This document shows positions 24,838 through 34,848 of a stretch of DNA of 64,000 nucleotides, piece by piece (the first letter of the stretch is position 1; each line of letters opens with the position of its first letter). A program made the position numbers and the translations under genes. The stretch is from the NCBI GenBank assembly GCA_002389665.1, contig DGNO01000003.1, positions 186,001 to 250,000 of the forward strand, given 5' to 3'. This DNA is from Rhodobiaceae bacterium UBA4490 (GTDB lineage: Bacteria; Pseudomonadota; Alphaproteobacteria; Parvibaculales; Parvibaculaceae). Below the pieces are notes generated by a model. That model searched no databases, was not told the origin of the DNA, and saw nothing but the letters and a program-made list of their open reading frames with translations.

Positions 24838-24860
24838 AAAAAGCCGCCTTTCCTGGCGGC
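24838..24860 (-). terminator. Terminator/attenuator-like hairpin upstream of argD
   Basis: On the minus strand GCCGCC-AGGAAA-GGCGGC is followed by five T. It may end the ABC permease transcript or attenuate argD; the distance to the argD start (26 bases) allows both. Confidence 0.6.
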
Positions 24861-24999
24861 GTCCGAGAAGCGCTAGAGTATGTTGGAGAAGTCCTGTTCT
24901 GTCAATCGTTCTTGGATCGGGCGAGCAGGTATTTTCTCTTTCATCTCAACCACTTACTCGTGCCTTGAGAGGTCCCCGCCTCAAAAACCCGAGCCTTGC

Positions 25000-25809
25000 T
25001 CAGGCTTTGAGACGGTATCCTCGTCGCAGCACATAGTCCGTGATGATCCAGAGAACGACATTCAGCCCCAGCGTGAAGGCAACGCCCACCGCCACCGAGC
25101 CGTCCGCATGGCCGGTCATGCCGTAGCGGAAACCGTCGATCAGATAGAAGAAGGGGTTGTACATCACCGCTTCCTGGGCGAAATCCGGCAATTGGCGGAT
25201 CGAGTAGAACGTGCCCGACAGGAAGGCGAGCGGCGTGATGATGAAGTTCGTTACCGCCTGCAAATGATCGAACTTTTCCGACCAGATGCCGCCCAGCATG
25301 CCGAGCAGCGAGAGCATCAGCGAGGCGGCGATGGCGTAATAGACCACCGCCCAAAGATGGGTGATGGAAATATCGACAAAGGCGATCATACCGAGCGCGG
25401 TCACAATACCGACCATGACGCCGCGCGTGACCCCGGCCATGGCGATGCCGACATTCAGTTCGCCCGCGGAAAGCGGCGGCATCAGAATATCGACGATATT
25501 GCCCTGCACCTTGGAGATCAGCAGCGAGGAAGAGGTATTGGCAAAGGCGTTTTGCAGCATGGTCATCATGATGAGACCGGGCGCAATGAACTCGGCAAAG
25601 GGCACGCCCTGCACGTCCGGGCGCAGTCGGCCGAGCGCCAGCGAGAAAATCGCCAGAAACAGCAGGGTCGTGATAACGGGCGCGGCCACGGTCTGGGTGA
25701 TGACCTTGATGAAGCGGCGCACTTCTTTCACGTAAAGCGTCCACATGCCGAGCCAGTTGATGGCCCCGAAGCGGCGCGTTCCCTGCGGGGGATATTCCTG
25801 AAAACTCAT
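25000..25809 (-). CDS. ABC-2 type transporter permease
   Basis: This 269-residue membrane protein is of the ABC-2 transporter family, with six hydrophobic segments. The conserved C-terminal block PLAFLSGTFYSIRQLPDFAQ and YNPFFYLIDGFRYG is typical. Such permeases pair with an ATPase to export polysaccharides, drugs or lipids; the ATPase gene is not within the window, so it may lie elsewhere. The start at 25809 is chosen because GGGCAG precedes it and the upstream extension is unlike the family. It ends before an approximately 190-base spacer that contains the terminator upstream of argD. Confidence 0.85.
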   Translation of the reverse strand: MSFQEYPPQGTRRFGAINWLGMWTLYVKEVRRFIKVITQTVAAPVITTLLFLAIFSLALGRLRPDVQGVPFAEFIAPGLIMMTMLQNAFANTSSSLLISKVQGNIVDILMPPLSAGELNVGIAMAGVTRGVMVGIVTALGMIAFVDISITHLWAVVYYAIAASLMLSLLGMLGGIWSEKFDHLQAVTNFIITPLAFLSGTFYSIRQLPDFAQEAVMYNPFFYLIDGFRYGMTGHADGSVAVGVAFTLGLNVVLWIITDYVLRRGYRLKA

Positions 25810-26128
25810 CTGCCCTGCCTTCCCGTTGCGACCCCAAATAGTCACTCGCAGGCGATTTGGCAATGCACACTCGCGTCAAACTGGGGATAAATCGGGCGCT
25901 CAAGCCCATATTTTGTGGTTTTGCGTTCGCTAAGCGCGATTTTTTGTGGATAAGGCGGCTTTGCAGGCATGCGCGCCTTGCGGGAACCTGCCCCTATCTT
26001 GTAGTGTTAACCCAATCGCAACACGATATGTAGTGTCGGCGTCAGCAGCGCGTACCGGGCATGACGCCGGGAATCTCGGGGAAACCTGGGGCACGCAGGC
26101 GCGCGCCCGCAGACGAGGGATAAAAGGC
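25810..26128. promoter_or_regulatory. Intergenic region upstream of gcrA
   Basis: No gene is supported in these 319 bases. The region holds the divergent promoters of the ABC permease and gcrA and a DnaA-type box at 25945-25953. A candidate leader of gcrA ends in a purine-rich stretch just before its ATG. Confidence 0.5.
25945..25953. promoter_or_regulatory. DnaA box (TGTGGATAA)
   Basis: TGTGGATAA is the exact complement of the DnaA box TTATCCACA. It lies about 180 bases before gcrA. In Caulobacter DnaA activates gcrA transcription, so the site fits that circuit, though one box alone is weak evidence. Confidence 0.5.
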
Positions 26129-26638
26129 ATGTGGACGGAAGACAGGGTCGAAACTCTCAAGAAATTGTGGGCCGAAGGCCTGAGCGCCAGCCAGATTGCC
26201 AAGCAGCTGGGCGGCGTCACGCGTAATGCGGTGATCGGCAAGGTCCACCGGCTGGGCCTTTCCGGCCGCGCCACCTCCAACCGGCCAAGCCGGGCCCGCC
26301 AGCAGCCCGCCGCTGCCGCAGCGCCCGCCGCCCGTCCGCAGCCCGCCCAGGCGAGCGAAGCCCGCGAAAGCGCGGCGCTTGCCAAGGAAAAGCCGCTGCC
26401 CGCACCCGCCCCGCAGCGCCGCCTGACGGATGTGGCCATCGGCGACGGGGCGACCGTCCTCTCCTTGACCGAGCACACCTGCAAATGGCCCATCGGCGAT
26501 CCGGGCGAGGAAAGCTTCCATTTCTGCGGCGACCGTTCGGCGCCCGGCATGCCCTATTGCGCCGAACACGCGCGGCTGGCCTATCAGCCCGTGCAGGCCC
26601 GCAAACGCAACGACCGGCGGCGCGACTTCGCCGTCTAA
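26129..26638 (+). CDS. gcrA: GcrA cell-cycle regulator
   Basis: This 169-residue transcription factor starts with the diagnostic MWTEDRVETLKKLWAEGLS and QLGGVTRNAVIGKVHRLGLS, the DNA-binding domain of GcrA. A variable alanine/proline-rich linker follows (about residues 55-105), then the sigma-70-interacting C-terminal domain with CKWPIGDPGEESFHFCG and GMPYCAEHARLAY. GcrA is an alphaproteobacterial regulator that recruits RNA polymerase to promoters with methylated GANTC sites. The ATG at 26129 is preceded by AAAAGG. It is followed by a bidirectional terminator shared with phoB. Confidence 0.95.
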   Translation: MWTEDRVETLKKLWAEGLSASQIAKQLGGVTRNAVIGKVHRLGLSGRATSNRPSRARQQPAAAAAPAARPQPAQASEARESAALAKEKPLPAPAPQRRLTDVAIGDGATVLSLTEHTCKWPIGDPGEESFHFCGDRSAPGMPYCAEHARLAYQPVQARKRNDRRRDFAV

Positions 26639-26711
26639 GCCCCGTTTCTTGGCGGTGCGCCCACCTGCCTTTGTTCAGGCGTAATCTGCAAAGGCAAGAG
26701 GCGCGCAGGGG

Positions 26712-26760
26712 AAAAGCCGGCCCGATACCTCGAGGGGGAGGTGGGCCGGCTTTTATTTTA
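26712..26760. terminator. Bidirectional terminator between gcrA and phoB
   Basis: AAAAGCCGGCCC (26712-26723) and GGGCCGGCTTTT (26743-26754) form a perfect 12-bp stem. T-rich tails follow on the plus strand (TTTTATTTTA) and, through the A run, on the minus strand. Confidence 0.88.
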
Positions 26761-26790
26761 GGGGTTCGGCTTTCTGGAATTCAGGAGCGG

Positions 26791-27498
26791 CTACTCGCCC
26801 GAAGCGCCGGGCACCTGCTCGTCGAGCGCATAGCCTGCGGCCCGCACGGTGCGGATCGGGTCGTGCTCGCCCTTGGCGTTCAGCGCCTTGCGCAGCCGGC
26901 CGATATGCACATCCACCGTGCGCGCTTCCACATAAACATCCGAGCCCCAGACCGTGTCGAGAAGCTGGGCGCGGGAGAAGACGCGCCCCGGATGCTGCAT
27001 GAGATGCTCGAGAAGACGGTATTCCGTCGGCCCCAGATGCACTTCGCGGTCGGCGCGGCGCACCCGGTGCGCGGCGCGGTCGATCACGATATCCCCGAAG
27101 GTGACGATATCCTCGGCCAGCGCCGGGCGGATGCGGCGCATGACGGCGCGGATGCGCGCCAAAAGCTCGCTCGTAGAGAAAGGCTTGGTGATGTAATCGT
27201 CCGCGCCGGTATCGAGACCGCGGATCCGGTCCGCCTCCTCCCCGCGCGCAGTGATCATGACGATGGGCAGGTTCCGGCTTTCGGGCCGCCCGCGCAAGCG
27301 CCGGCAGAGCTCAATGCCGGAAACGCCCGGCAGCATCCAGTCCAAGAGCACGAGATCGGGCAGATGCTCGCGCACCTGAATTTCCGCTTCCTCGCCGTCC
27401 ATGGCCACGGCCACGTCATACCCTTCTTTTTCAAGGTTGTAGCGCAGGAGAGTGGAGAGCGCTTCTTCGTCTTCGACAATCAGAACTGTTGGTTTCAT
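26791..27498 (-). CDS. phoB: Phosphate regulon response regulator PhoB
   Basis: This 235-residue OmpR-family regulator has a receiver domain with VLIVEDEE at the start, the phosphoacceptor Asp in LVLLDWMLPG near residue 54 and a KPF segment near 105. A winged-helix domain follows with RTVDVHIGRLRKAL and IRTVRAAGYAL. It is the last gene of the pst cluster and activates genes with Pho boxes under phosphate limitation. The start at 27498 gives the usual length; an ATG at 27585 with a GGAAGG upstream would add 29 residues. Confidence 0.93.
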   Translation of the reverse strand: MKPTVLIVEDEEALSTLLRYNLEKEGYDVAVAMDGEEAEIQVREHLPDLVLLDWMLPGVSGIELCRRLRGRPESRNLPIVMITARGEEADRIRGLDTGADDYITKPFSTSELLARIRAVMRRIRPALAEDIVTFGDIVIDRAAHRVRRADREVHLGPTEYRLLEHLMQHPGRVFSRAQLLDTVWGSDVYVEARTVDVHIGRLRKALNAKGEHDPIRTVRAAGYALDEQVPGASGE

Positions 27499-27605
27499 GG
27501 GCGTGCGTTTCGGCCGTGAATCACTGGCTGCATGGATATCGACCGTGCGGGGGGCGGTGTGCGTCCAGTTCGTTTCAAGTTGCATGACATGCGTCCTTCC
27601 CGAGG

Positions 27606-28337
27606 TTACTGCGTGTCCCTCAAAGCGGAAATAGCGGTTGTGGTGGTCTGGTCGCTTTTGGGCCGCTCATCCACCAGCATTTCCCCGGTCACGAGATAAG
27701 AGACCGTCTCGGCGACATTGGTCGCATGATCGCCGATCCGTTCGATATTCTTGGCAATGAAGAGAAGATGGGTGCAGGCGCCGATGGTGCGCGGGTCTTC
27801 CATCATATAGGTGAGCAGCTCGCGGAAGATGGAATTGTACATCTCGTCGATTTCCGCATCCGAGCGCCAGACATGCAGCGCTTCTTCCGCGTTGCGCCCG
27901 GCATAGGCATCGAGCACGGCCTTGAGCTGGCCTTGCGCGAGCTTGCCCATCCGCGCCAGACCCTGCATCAGGCGGGCCGGTGTTTCATAATCGCCGATCA
28001 CGATGATCGAGCGCTTGGCGATGTTTTTGGCCAGATCCCCGATCCGCTCCAGATCGGCGGAAATCTTGATCGCCGAAATCGCCTCGCGCAGATCGAGCGC
28101 CATGGGCTGGCGCAGCGCGATGAGACGCACGGTCTGCTCTTCGATGTCGTGCTCCATCTCGTCGATGCGCCGGTCTTCGAGCACCGTGCGCTCGGCCAGC
28201 GCGATATCGCGGCGCGTCACGCAGTCGATGGCCGCGGCAAGCTGCGCTTCGGCCATGCCGCCCATTTGCGCGATCTGCGTTGAAATCGCCTCGAGTTCTT
28301 CCTCGAAGGATTTGACGATATGTTCCTGCTCTCTCAC
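27606..28337 (-). CDS. phoU: Phosphate signalling protein PhoU
   Basis: This 243-residue all-helical protein is PhoU. It links the Pst transporter to PhoR and keeps the Pho regulon off when phosphate is abundant. The two three-helix repeats show the conserved acidic metal-binding motifs DRRIDEMEHDIEE and DAEIDEMYNSIFRELL. The start is GTG preceded by AGGAGG at a good distance. It lies between pstB and phoB, as usual in alphaproteobacteria. Confidence 0.95.
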   Translation of the reverse strand: MREQEHIVKSFEEELEAISTQIAQMGGMAEAQLAAAIDCVTRRDIALAERTVLEDRRIDEMEHDIEEQTVRLIALRQPMALDLREAISAIKISADLERIGDLAKNIAKRSIIVIGDYETPARLMQGLARMGKLAQGQLKAVLDAYAGRNAEEALHVWRSDAEIDEMYNSIFRELLTYMMEDPRTIGACTHLLFIAKNIERIGDHATNVAETVSYLVTGEMLVDERPKSDQTTTTAISALRDTQ

Positions 28338-28375
28338 ACCTGCCTCCTTGCGCCGGGCCGCTTGAACGTTTTGCC

Positions 28376-29236
<861 letters not shown>

Positions 29237-29252
29237 TCCGGTTTCTCCGTTC

Positions 29253-30548
29253 CTACCAGCGGCGCTCGAAGCGGCGGCGTAGATAAATGGCAATGGCGTT
29301 CATCGCGACAAGGAACCCGAGCAGCACGAGAATGGCGGCCGAGGTCCGCGAGACGAACCCGCGCTCCGGGCTGTCCGCCCAGATAAAAATCTGCGTGGGC
29401 AGCGCGGTCGAGGGATCGAGAATGCCGCCGGGCGGCGAGGTGATAAAGGCATTCATGCCGATCAGCAGCAGCGGCGCGGTTTCGCCGAGCGCCTGGGCAA
29501 GGCCGATAATCGTGCCGGTCAAAATGCCGGGCATGGCCAGCGGCACCACATGATGCATCATCACCTGATGCTTGGAGGCGCCGATGCCCAGCGCGGCCTC
29601 GCGGATGGAGGGCGGCACGGCTTTCAGCGAGGCGCGCGTCGTGATGATGATGGTGGGCAGCGTCATCAGCGCCAGCGTCATGCCGCCGACAAGCGGGGCG
29701 GAACGCGGCAGGCCGAACGTACCGAGGAACACCGCAAGGCCCAGAAGACCAAAGACCACGGACGGTACGGCGGCGAGGTTGTTGATATTCACCTCGATGA
29801 GATCGGTGAATTTGTTCTTCGGCGCAAACTCTTCCAGATAGACCGCCGCGGCAATGCCGGTCGGGAAGGAAATCAGGAAGCAGACGAGCAGCGCGAAGAA
29901 CGAACCCGTGATCGCACCGGCAAGGCCCGCCATTTCTGGAAAGCGGCTATCGGCATTCGTCAGGAGGCCGATATTGAACGGCTTGGACAGACGCCCCTCG
30001 GCCACAAGCTGGTCCACCCAGGCAATTTCCTGGTCGCTTACGCGGCGGTCGTCTTCCGGCGTCTCGCGCTTGATATTGCCCTTCATGAACTGATCGAAGG
30101 GGTCGGACACCGGCACCGTGAAATCGATGGTCTGGCCGATCAGCTCCGGATCGTCCACCACTTCATCGCGCAGGATATAAGGGGCGGCGGAGGTGAGAAT
30201 ATCGGTGAGCGCGCGCTTCTCGCGCACCGCCGTTACCTCCGGAAAGAGCGCGGTAAAGCTGTCGCGCACGATCGAGCGGTAATTGCCTTTGCTGGGGTCC
30301 TGCGCATCGATCTTCGCCGGATCGAGATAGACCGGATAAGTGACATGCGTCTGCAGGAAGGCCGTGTGGCCCGTGATGATGAGCGACGTCACCAGCGTTG
30401 CCAGCAGCAAAAGCGCGATGCCGATGGCGCCGAGGCCGTAATATTTCAGCCGCTGGTCCGCCGCCTTGCGCTTTTGCAAGCGCTTCAGAGCGGCATCGGA
30501 AACAAAACTGGCCGGGGCGGCGCCCGTCGTCATTGCGGCCTCACTCAT
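29253..30548 (-). CDS. pstA: Phosphate ABC transporter permease PstA
   Basis: This 431-residue inner-membrane permease has the EAA-type loop near the C-terminal third ([27 protein letters not shown]) and a typical PstA end. It is longer than the roughly 280-residue E. coli form because about 150 residues between helix 1 and helix 2 form a periplasmic insertion, as seen in other alphaproteobacteria. The start overlaps the end of pstC by eight bases. It forms the channel with PstC. Confidence 0.94.
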   Translation of the reverse strand: MSEAAMTTGAAPASFVSDAALKRLQKRKAADQRLKYYGLGAIGIALLLLATLVTSLIITGHTAFLQTHVTYPVYLDPAKIDAQDPSKGNYRSIVRDSFTALFPEVTAVREKRALTDILTSAAPYILRDEVVDDPELIGQTIDFTVPVSDPFDQFMKGNIKRETPEDDRRVSDQEIAWVDQLVAEGRLSKPFNIGLLTNADSRFPEMAGLAGAITGSFFALLVCFLISFPTGIAAAVYLEEFAPKNKFTDLIEVNINNLAAVPSVVFGLLGLAVFLGTFGLPRSAPLVGGMTLALMTLPTIIITTRASLKAVPPSIREAALGIGASKHQVMMHHVVPLAMPGILTGTIIGLAQALGETAPLLLIGMNAFITSPPGGILDPSTALPTQIFIWADSPERGFVSRTSAAILVLLGFLVAMNAIAIYLRRRFERRW

Positions 30549-31920
30549 AACGTTCCCTATATTTTTGAACGACGCGCAGCGCGACGATATTGAGCAGGAG
30601 CGTGGCGACGAAGAGCACCAGGCCCAGCGCAAAGGCGGCAAGCGTCTTGGGATTGTCGAATTCGGTATCGCCGATAAGCAGTGTGACGATTTGCACCGTC
30701 ACGGTGGTCACGGCATCGAGCGGATTGGCGGTCAGCTTGGCAATAAGCCCGGCTGCCATCACCACGATCATGGTCTCGCCAATGGCGCGGGAGACGGCAA
30801 GCAGAATGCCGCCCACAATGCCCGGCAGCGCGGCAGGCAGAAGTACACGTATAATGGTTTCGGCTTTCGTTGCACCCATCGCGTAAGAGCCATCACGCAT
30901 GGCGCGCGGCACCGCGGTGATCGCATCGTCAGAAAGCGAGGAGATGAAGGGAATGATCATGATCCCCATCACGGCGCCCGCGGCAAGGGCGCTGTTCGGC
31001 GCCACATCGAGGCCGATGGCGGCGCCTGCCTCCCGCAAGGCGGGGGCCACGGTCAGCACCGCAAAGAAGCCGTAAACGACGGTCGGCACACCGGCCAGCA
31101 TTTCCAGCACCGGCTTGATGACGGAGCGGAAGCGGTCACCGGCATATTCAGTCAGATAGATCGCCGAGAAGAGCCCGATGGGAATGGCAACCGCCATGGC
31201 AATGGCCGCGATGAGCAGCGTGCCTGTGAAGACCGGCACCGCGCCGAAGGCGCCCGTGCCTGCCACCTGGTCGGCGCGGATAGCGATTTGCGGTTCCCAT
31301 GACAGGCCGAAGAAAAACTCGCCCACCGGCACTTTTTCGAAGAAGCGGATAGCCTCGAAAAGCAGCGAGGCGATGATGCCGAGCGTCGTGACGATGGCGA
31401 TGACCGAGCAAAGGATCATCAGGCCGTCCATCGTCAGGCCCACTTTCTGGCGGGCACGGAAATCGGCGGAAAGATTGCGGCGCGCATAACCGAGCCCGAG
31501 CACGGCCAGCGCCAGCACGACAACCAGCATCGCCTTTTCGGCGGTATTATTGAGAATGTTGTAGTGAGCGGCGGCTTCCAGCACATAAGGCTGCGGCTCG
31601 ACGAAGATGCGGCCGGCGGCAACACTCTTGATTTCGGAAACCAGAAGATCGATACGGTTGCCGCTCATTCCTTGCGTGATTTCACTTGGAATGGCGGAGA
31701 CCACCAGCCCCTCGACCACCGCATCCTGAAAGAGCAGCCAGAAGAGCACGAGGACGAGGCTCGGCAGCCCCACCCAGAAAGCGACATAGGCGCCGTGATA
31801 CCCGGGAAGCGAATGAAGCCGCGTGTTCTGGCTGGCCGCCAGGCCCCGCGCCTTGCGCTGGCCGAAGAAATATCCGGCGGCGGCAACGGCAACAAGGCAG
31901 ATGAAAAGGGTGGTCAGCAT
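30541..31920 (-). CDS. pstC: Phosphate ABC transporter permease PstC
   Basis: This 459-residue inner-membrane permease has two membrane-spanning halves; the conserved EAA block is MGATKAETIIRVLLPAALPGIVGGI. An N-terminal extension of about 150 residues carries two additional helices. It follows pstS after about 107 bases that form a strong hairpin. With PstA it makes the translocation pore. Confidence 0.94.
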   Translation of the reverse strand: MLTTLFICLVAVAAAGYFFGQRKARGLAASQNTRLHSLPGYHGAYVAFWVGLPSLVLVLFWLLFQDAVVEGLVVSAIPSEITQGMSGNRIDLLVSEIKSVAAGRIFVEPQPYVLEAAAHYNILNNTAEKAMLVVVLALAVLGLGYARRNLSADFRARQKVGLTMDGLMILCSVIAIVTTLGIIASLLFEAIRFFEKVPVGEFFFGLSWEPQIAIRADQVAGTGAFGAVPVFTGTLLIAAIAMAVAIPIGLFSAIYLTEYAGDRFRSVIKPVLEMLAGVPTVVYGFFAVLTVAPALREAGAAIGLDVAPNSALAAGAVMGIMIIPFISSLSDDAITAVPRAMRDGSYAMGATKAETIIRVLLPAALPGIVGGILLAVSRAIGETMIVVMAAGLIAKLTANPLDAVTTVTVQIVTLLIGDTEFDNPKTLAAFALGLVLFVATLLLNIVALRVVQKYRERYE

Positions 31921-31983
31921 GGATACGCCTGCTCCGTAGGTCTTGCGGGGTTTGCCCGGCCGACATTTGCGGCCTTAAGGCAA

Positions 31984-32018
31984 AGAAGGAGGGTGAGCGG
32001 CACGCCGCCCACCCTTCT
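31984..32018 (-). terminator. Intergenic hairpin between pstS and pstC
   Basis: On the minus strand a GGGTG...GCGGC/GCCGC...CACCC stem with one mismatch and an outer AGAA/TTCT closes just after the pstS stop, followed by TTCTTTG. It probably limits read-through from the highly expressed pstS into pstC. Confidence 0.5.
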
Positions 32019-32027
32019 CCCATGTCT

Positions 32028-33071
32028 TTAGTTCGTCGTTTCGTAGCGGGTCATGTGCTTGCCGTTTTTCACAGCATCCTGCACTTCGGCCCGCTTGTCG
32101 TCGGCCAGGGCAACGAGACCGCGCTCGTTGAGGTAGCCGCCGGGGCCCATGGCTTCTTCGCTGACATATTCGGTCAGGAATTCTTCAAGACCTGCGATCA
32201 CGCCGCGATGCGCATTCTTCACGTAGAAGAAGAGCGGGCGGGAGACGGAGTAGGAACCGTCGGCGATAGTCTCGAAGGACGGCGCAACGCCTTCCACATT
32301 GATGCCCTGGAGCTTGTCCTGGTTTTCATAAAGGAAGGAGTAGCCGAAGATGCCGTAAGCCGTGGCATCGGCTTCCAGGCGCTGCACGATCAGGTTGTCG
32401 TTTTCACCGGCTTCGATGAAGGGACCGTCCTGACGCATACGCGAGCAGTTCGCCTTGATGAATTTCTTGTCCTGGTCTTTGTAGAAATCCATCTCCTTGC
32501 AGCCTTCGCGCATCACCAGCTCGACGAAAGCGTCACGCGTGCCGGAGGTGGGGGGCGGGCCGAAAACCTGGATCTTGGTGTCCGGAAGCGACGCGTTCAC
32601 GTCTTTCCAGGTCTGGTTCGGGTTGGCGGCCAGTTTGCCGTCAACCGGCACTTCAGCGGCCAGCGCCAGGAACAGGTCTTTCTTGGAAACGTCGAGCTTA
32701 TCGCCTTTTTTGGAAACGGCGATGGAAAGGCCATCATAGCCGATCAGCGCTTCGGTGATGTCGGTCACGCCGTTCTGCTGGCAAAGCTCATACTCGGACT
32801 GCTTCATTGCGCGCGAGGCACCCGTGATGTCCGGGTTGGCTTCGCCCAGGCCCTGGCAGAAAATCTTCATGCCGCCGCCCGTACCGGTGGATTCCACCAC
32901 GGGAGCCTGCATGCCGGTCTTGTTGGCAAATTCTTCCGCGACCGCCTGCGTGTAAGGAAACACGGTCGAGGAACCTACGATTTGGATTTGGTCGCGCGCC
33001 TGCGCAACACCCGCCGTAGCAGCGGTCGTGACAGCAAAAGTCGCCGCCATCGCCAGTTTGTTGAGTTTCAC
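32028..33071 (-). CDS. pstS: Periplasmic phosphate-binding protein PstS
   Basis: This 347-residue protein has a signal peptide (cleaved near ...AGVAQA-RD). Phosphate-binding segments are visible: IVGSSTVFPYTQ near residue 32, STGTGGGMK near 61 and PPPTSGTRDAF near 170, with the serine/threonine/arginine ligands. It captures phosphate for the PstCAB importer. It is the first gene after the Pho box and the first of the pst transcript. Confidence 0.95.
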   Translation of the reverse strand: MKLNKLAMAATFAVTTAATAGVAQARDQIQIVGSSTVFPYTQAVAEEFANKTGMQAPVVESTGTGGGMKIFCQGLGEANPDITGASRAMKQSEYELCQQNGVTDITEALIGYDGLSIAVSKKGDKLDVSKKDLFLALAAEVPVDGKLAANPNQTWKDVNASLPDTKIQVFGPPPTSGTRDAFVELVMREGCKEMDFYKDQDKKFIKANCSRMRQDGPFIEAGENDNLIVQRLEADATAYGIFGYSFLYENQDKLQGINVEGVAPSFETIADGSYSVSRPLFFYVKNAHRGVIAGLEEFLTEYVSEEAMGPGGYLNERGLVALADDKRAEVQDAVKNGKHMTRYETTN

Positions 33072-33389
33072 GATTTCTCTCCAGTCAATTGGATCGGATA
33101 TCCCTGTCGATCAGACCGCTGCTTTGCCCCCCAAACTTGCAACCGGGGTTGAGGCTGCCAGCTAGCCGGTCTCATCGTGCCCTTGAGCGCGATGACCGTA
33201 GGAGCGGCTCACAAAAGGTTTACGACAGTTGTGTGACAGTTCCATGACACCGTCAAACCATTGAAATAGTTATTGTTTTTCTGTTAACGGCTGCCCCGCT
33301 CCCGCAAGCGGTGTCATAGGCACGGTCACAAACACGGGACCGGCCTGGAAGGAGAGCGAAGAGCTAAGGGCGGAGACTCAGGCGCGCCC
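33072..33389. promoter_or_regulatory. pstS promoter region
   Basis: No gene is seen in these 318 bases between phoR and pstS. The stretch carries the Pho box at 33222-33250 on the minus strand and an AT-rich segment near 33255-33290. Confidence 0.6.
33222..33250 (-). promoter_or_regulatory. Pho box: three PhoB half-sites
   Basis: On the minus strand three 7-base repeats, GTGTCAT, CTGTCAC and CTGTCGT, are separated by four bases each (GGAA, ACAA). This 11-base periodicity is that of PhoB boxes. It lies about 150 bases upstream of the pstS start and should drive pstS-pstC-pstA-pstB-phoU-phoB when phosphate is scarce. Confidence 0.85.
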
Positions 33390-34733
33390 TTACGCGCGCA
33401 CCGGCAGGCGGACTTTGAACGTGCTGCCCTCGCCTACCTGACTGTCAATGGTCAATGTGCCGGAATGGCGGTTGACGATGTGCTTGACGATGGCAAGGCC
33501 GAGCCCCGTGCCGCCCCGCTCCCGGCTTTTGGCGACATCGACGCGGTAGAAGCGTTCGGTAAGCCGGGGAATATGCTCGCGCGGGATGCCGGGCCCGTAA
33601 TCGCGAATCGCAAGTTCGGTCATCTTACGCCCGGCCTGATTGAGCGCAGGGGCGATGGTAATGTCGATGCGCTTGCCCGCGCGGCCATATTTCAGCGCGT
33701 TTTCGGTGAGGTTCTGCACCACTTGGTGAAGCTCGTCCCATTCCCCGCGTACCGGCTCGACGCCTTCTTTCACATCGACATTAATCTCGACGCCATGGGT
33801 CGCGGCGAGCGGCCCGAGCCCGTCCGTCACATCGCCGGTGAGTGCGGCCAAATCCACCTCGCCGGCAGGCGGCACATGTTCGCGCATCTCGATCCGGCTT
33901 AAAGAGAGAAGATCCTCGATCAGCCGCTGCATGCGCGCGGCCTGCTCGGACATGATGCCGAGAAAGCGGGCCTGCGCTTCCGGATCGTCCTTCGCATGAC
34001 CCTGAATGGTTTCGATGAAGCCGGAAAGCGAGGCGAGCGGCGTTTTCAGCTCATGGCTGGCATTTGCCACAAAATCCACCCGCATCTGCTCCACCCGGCG
34101 CATGTCGGTGAGGTCATGCAGCATGATGAGGAGCGAGGCCTCGGGCACACCGTTCATTTCCCTGGCAAGCTCGCCGCCCGTTTCCGGGCCGATCTCGGAA
34201 ATCATGGCGCGGAAATGCCGCTCGACCGGCACTGGCAGCTCATAATCGATGGAGAGCGTCCCGCCTTCCTCCTGCACTTTCTGGATGGCGGACAGGACCG
34301 CCGGCGCGCGCAAGGCGGAGGCGACGGGACGGCCCGCCGGAATATGCCCCATCAAATCATGGGCGGCGCGGTTGGCGTAAAGAATGCGGCTAGACTTATC
34401 CAGCAGAACGACGGGGTCGGGCAGATGCTCCACCACCAGCGCGCCAAGACGGCCATTGGGCGGCAGTGCATCGCGCAGGCGGGGCTCGGCAGGGCCTGCC
34501 GCCGTTTTCACCTCTTGCGCTTCCTCACCCATCAACAGCGCGGCAAGGCCGAGAAAGGCAAAAAACGCGATGGGCGGGCTCATGGCACCGGCCACGGCAA
34601 GGGCGGCAAAAAGCAGAGCGGCGCCCATGAGCCGGTAGCGCTGCTCTTTCAGACGCCGGACGAACTCATCCCGCCGGTTCCCGCGCCGGCGCGTGCCGTC
34701 ATATGTTCCCTGACTGCCTTGAAGATCGGCCAT
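33390..34733 (-). CDS. phoR: Phosphate regulon sensor kinase PhoR
   Basis: This 447-residue membrane histidine kinase has two close N-terminal hydrophobic segments (about residues 35-70). A PAS-like domain follows (about 100-200), then HisKA with SHELKTPLASLSGF (His near residue 227) and a HATPase domain with NLTENALKYG, DYGPGIP and GGTGLGLAI motifs. It phosphorylates PhoB in response to PstS-PhoU signals. It is upstream of pstS on the same strand, separated by the Pho box. Confidence 0.93.
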   Translation of the reverse strand: MADLQGSQGTYDGTRRRGNRRDEFVRRLKEQRYRLMGAALLFAALAVAGAMSPPIAFFAFLGLAALLMGEEAQEVKTAAGPAEPRLRDALPPNGRLGALVVEHLPDPVVLLDKSSRILYANRAAHDLMGHIPAGRPVASALRAPAVLSAIQKVQEEGGTLSIDYELPVPVERHFRAMISEIGPETGGELAREMNGVPEASLLIMLHDLTDMRRVEQMRVDFVANASHELKTPLASLSGFIETIQGHAKDDPEAQARFLGIMSEQAARMQRLIEDLLSLSRIEMREHVPPAGEVDLAALTGDVTDGLGPLAATHGVEINVDVKEGVEPVRGEWDELHQVVQNLTENALKYGRAGKRIDITIAPALNQAGRKMTELAIRDYGPGIPREHIPRLTERFYRVDVAKSRERGGTGLGLAIVKHIVNRHSGTLTIDSQVGEGSTFKVRLPVRA

Positions 34734-34848
34734 TTGTCCTGCCGCCGTTTAAAACCGCCGCCCCGCGCGAATCGGGACGGAGTCACTGAAGCTTCCTTTT
34801 AACCGCCATTCTATGTCACTTCCGTGAAAGCGGGGATAAGCCTTCGTC

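Noticed and set aside
31984..32018. REP-type repeat between pstS and pstC
   Set aside because: It occurs once in the window, so it is described only as a hairpin.
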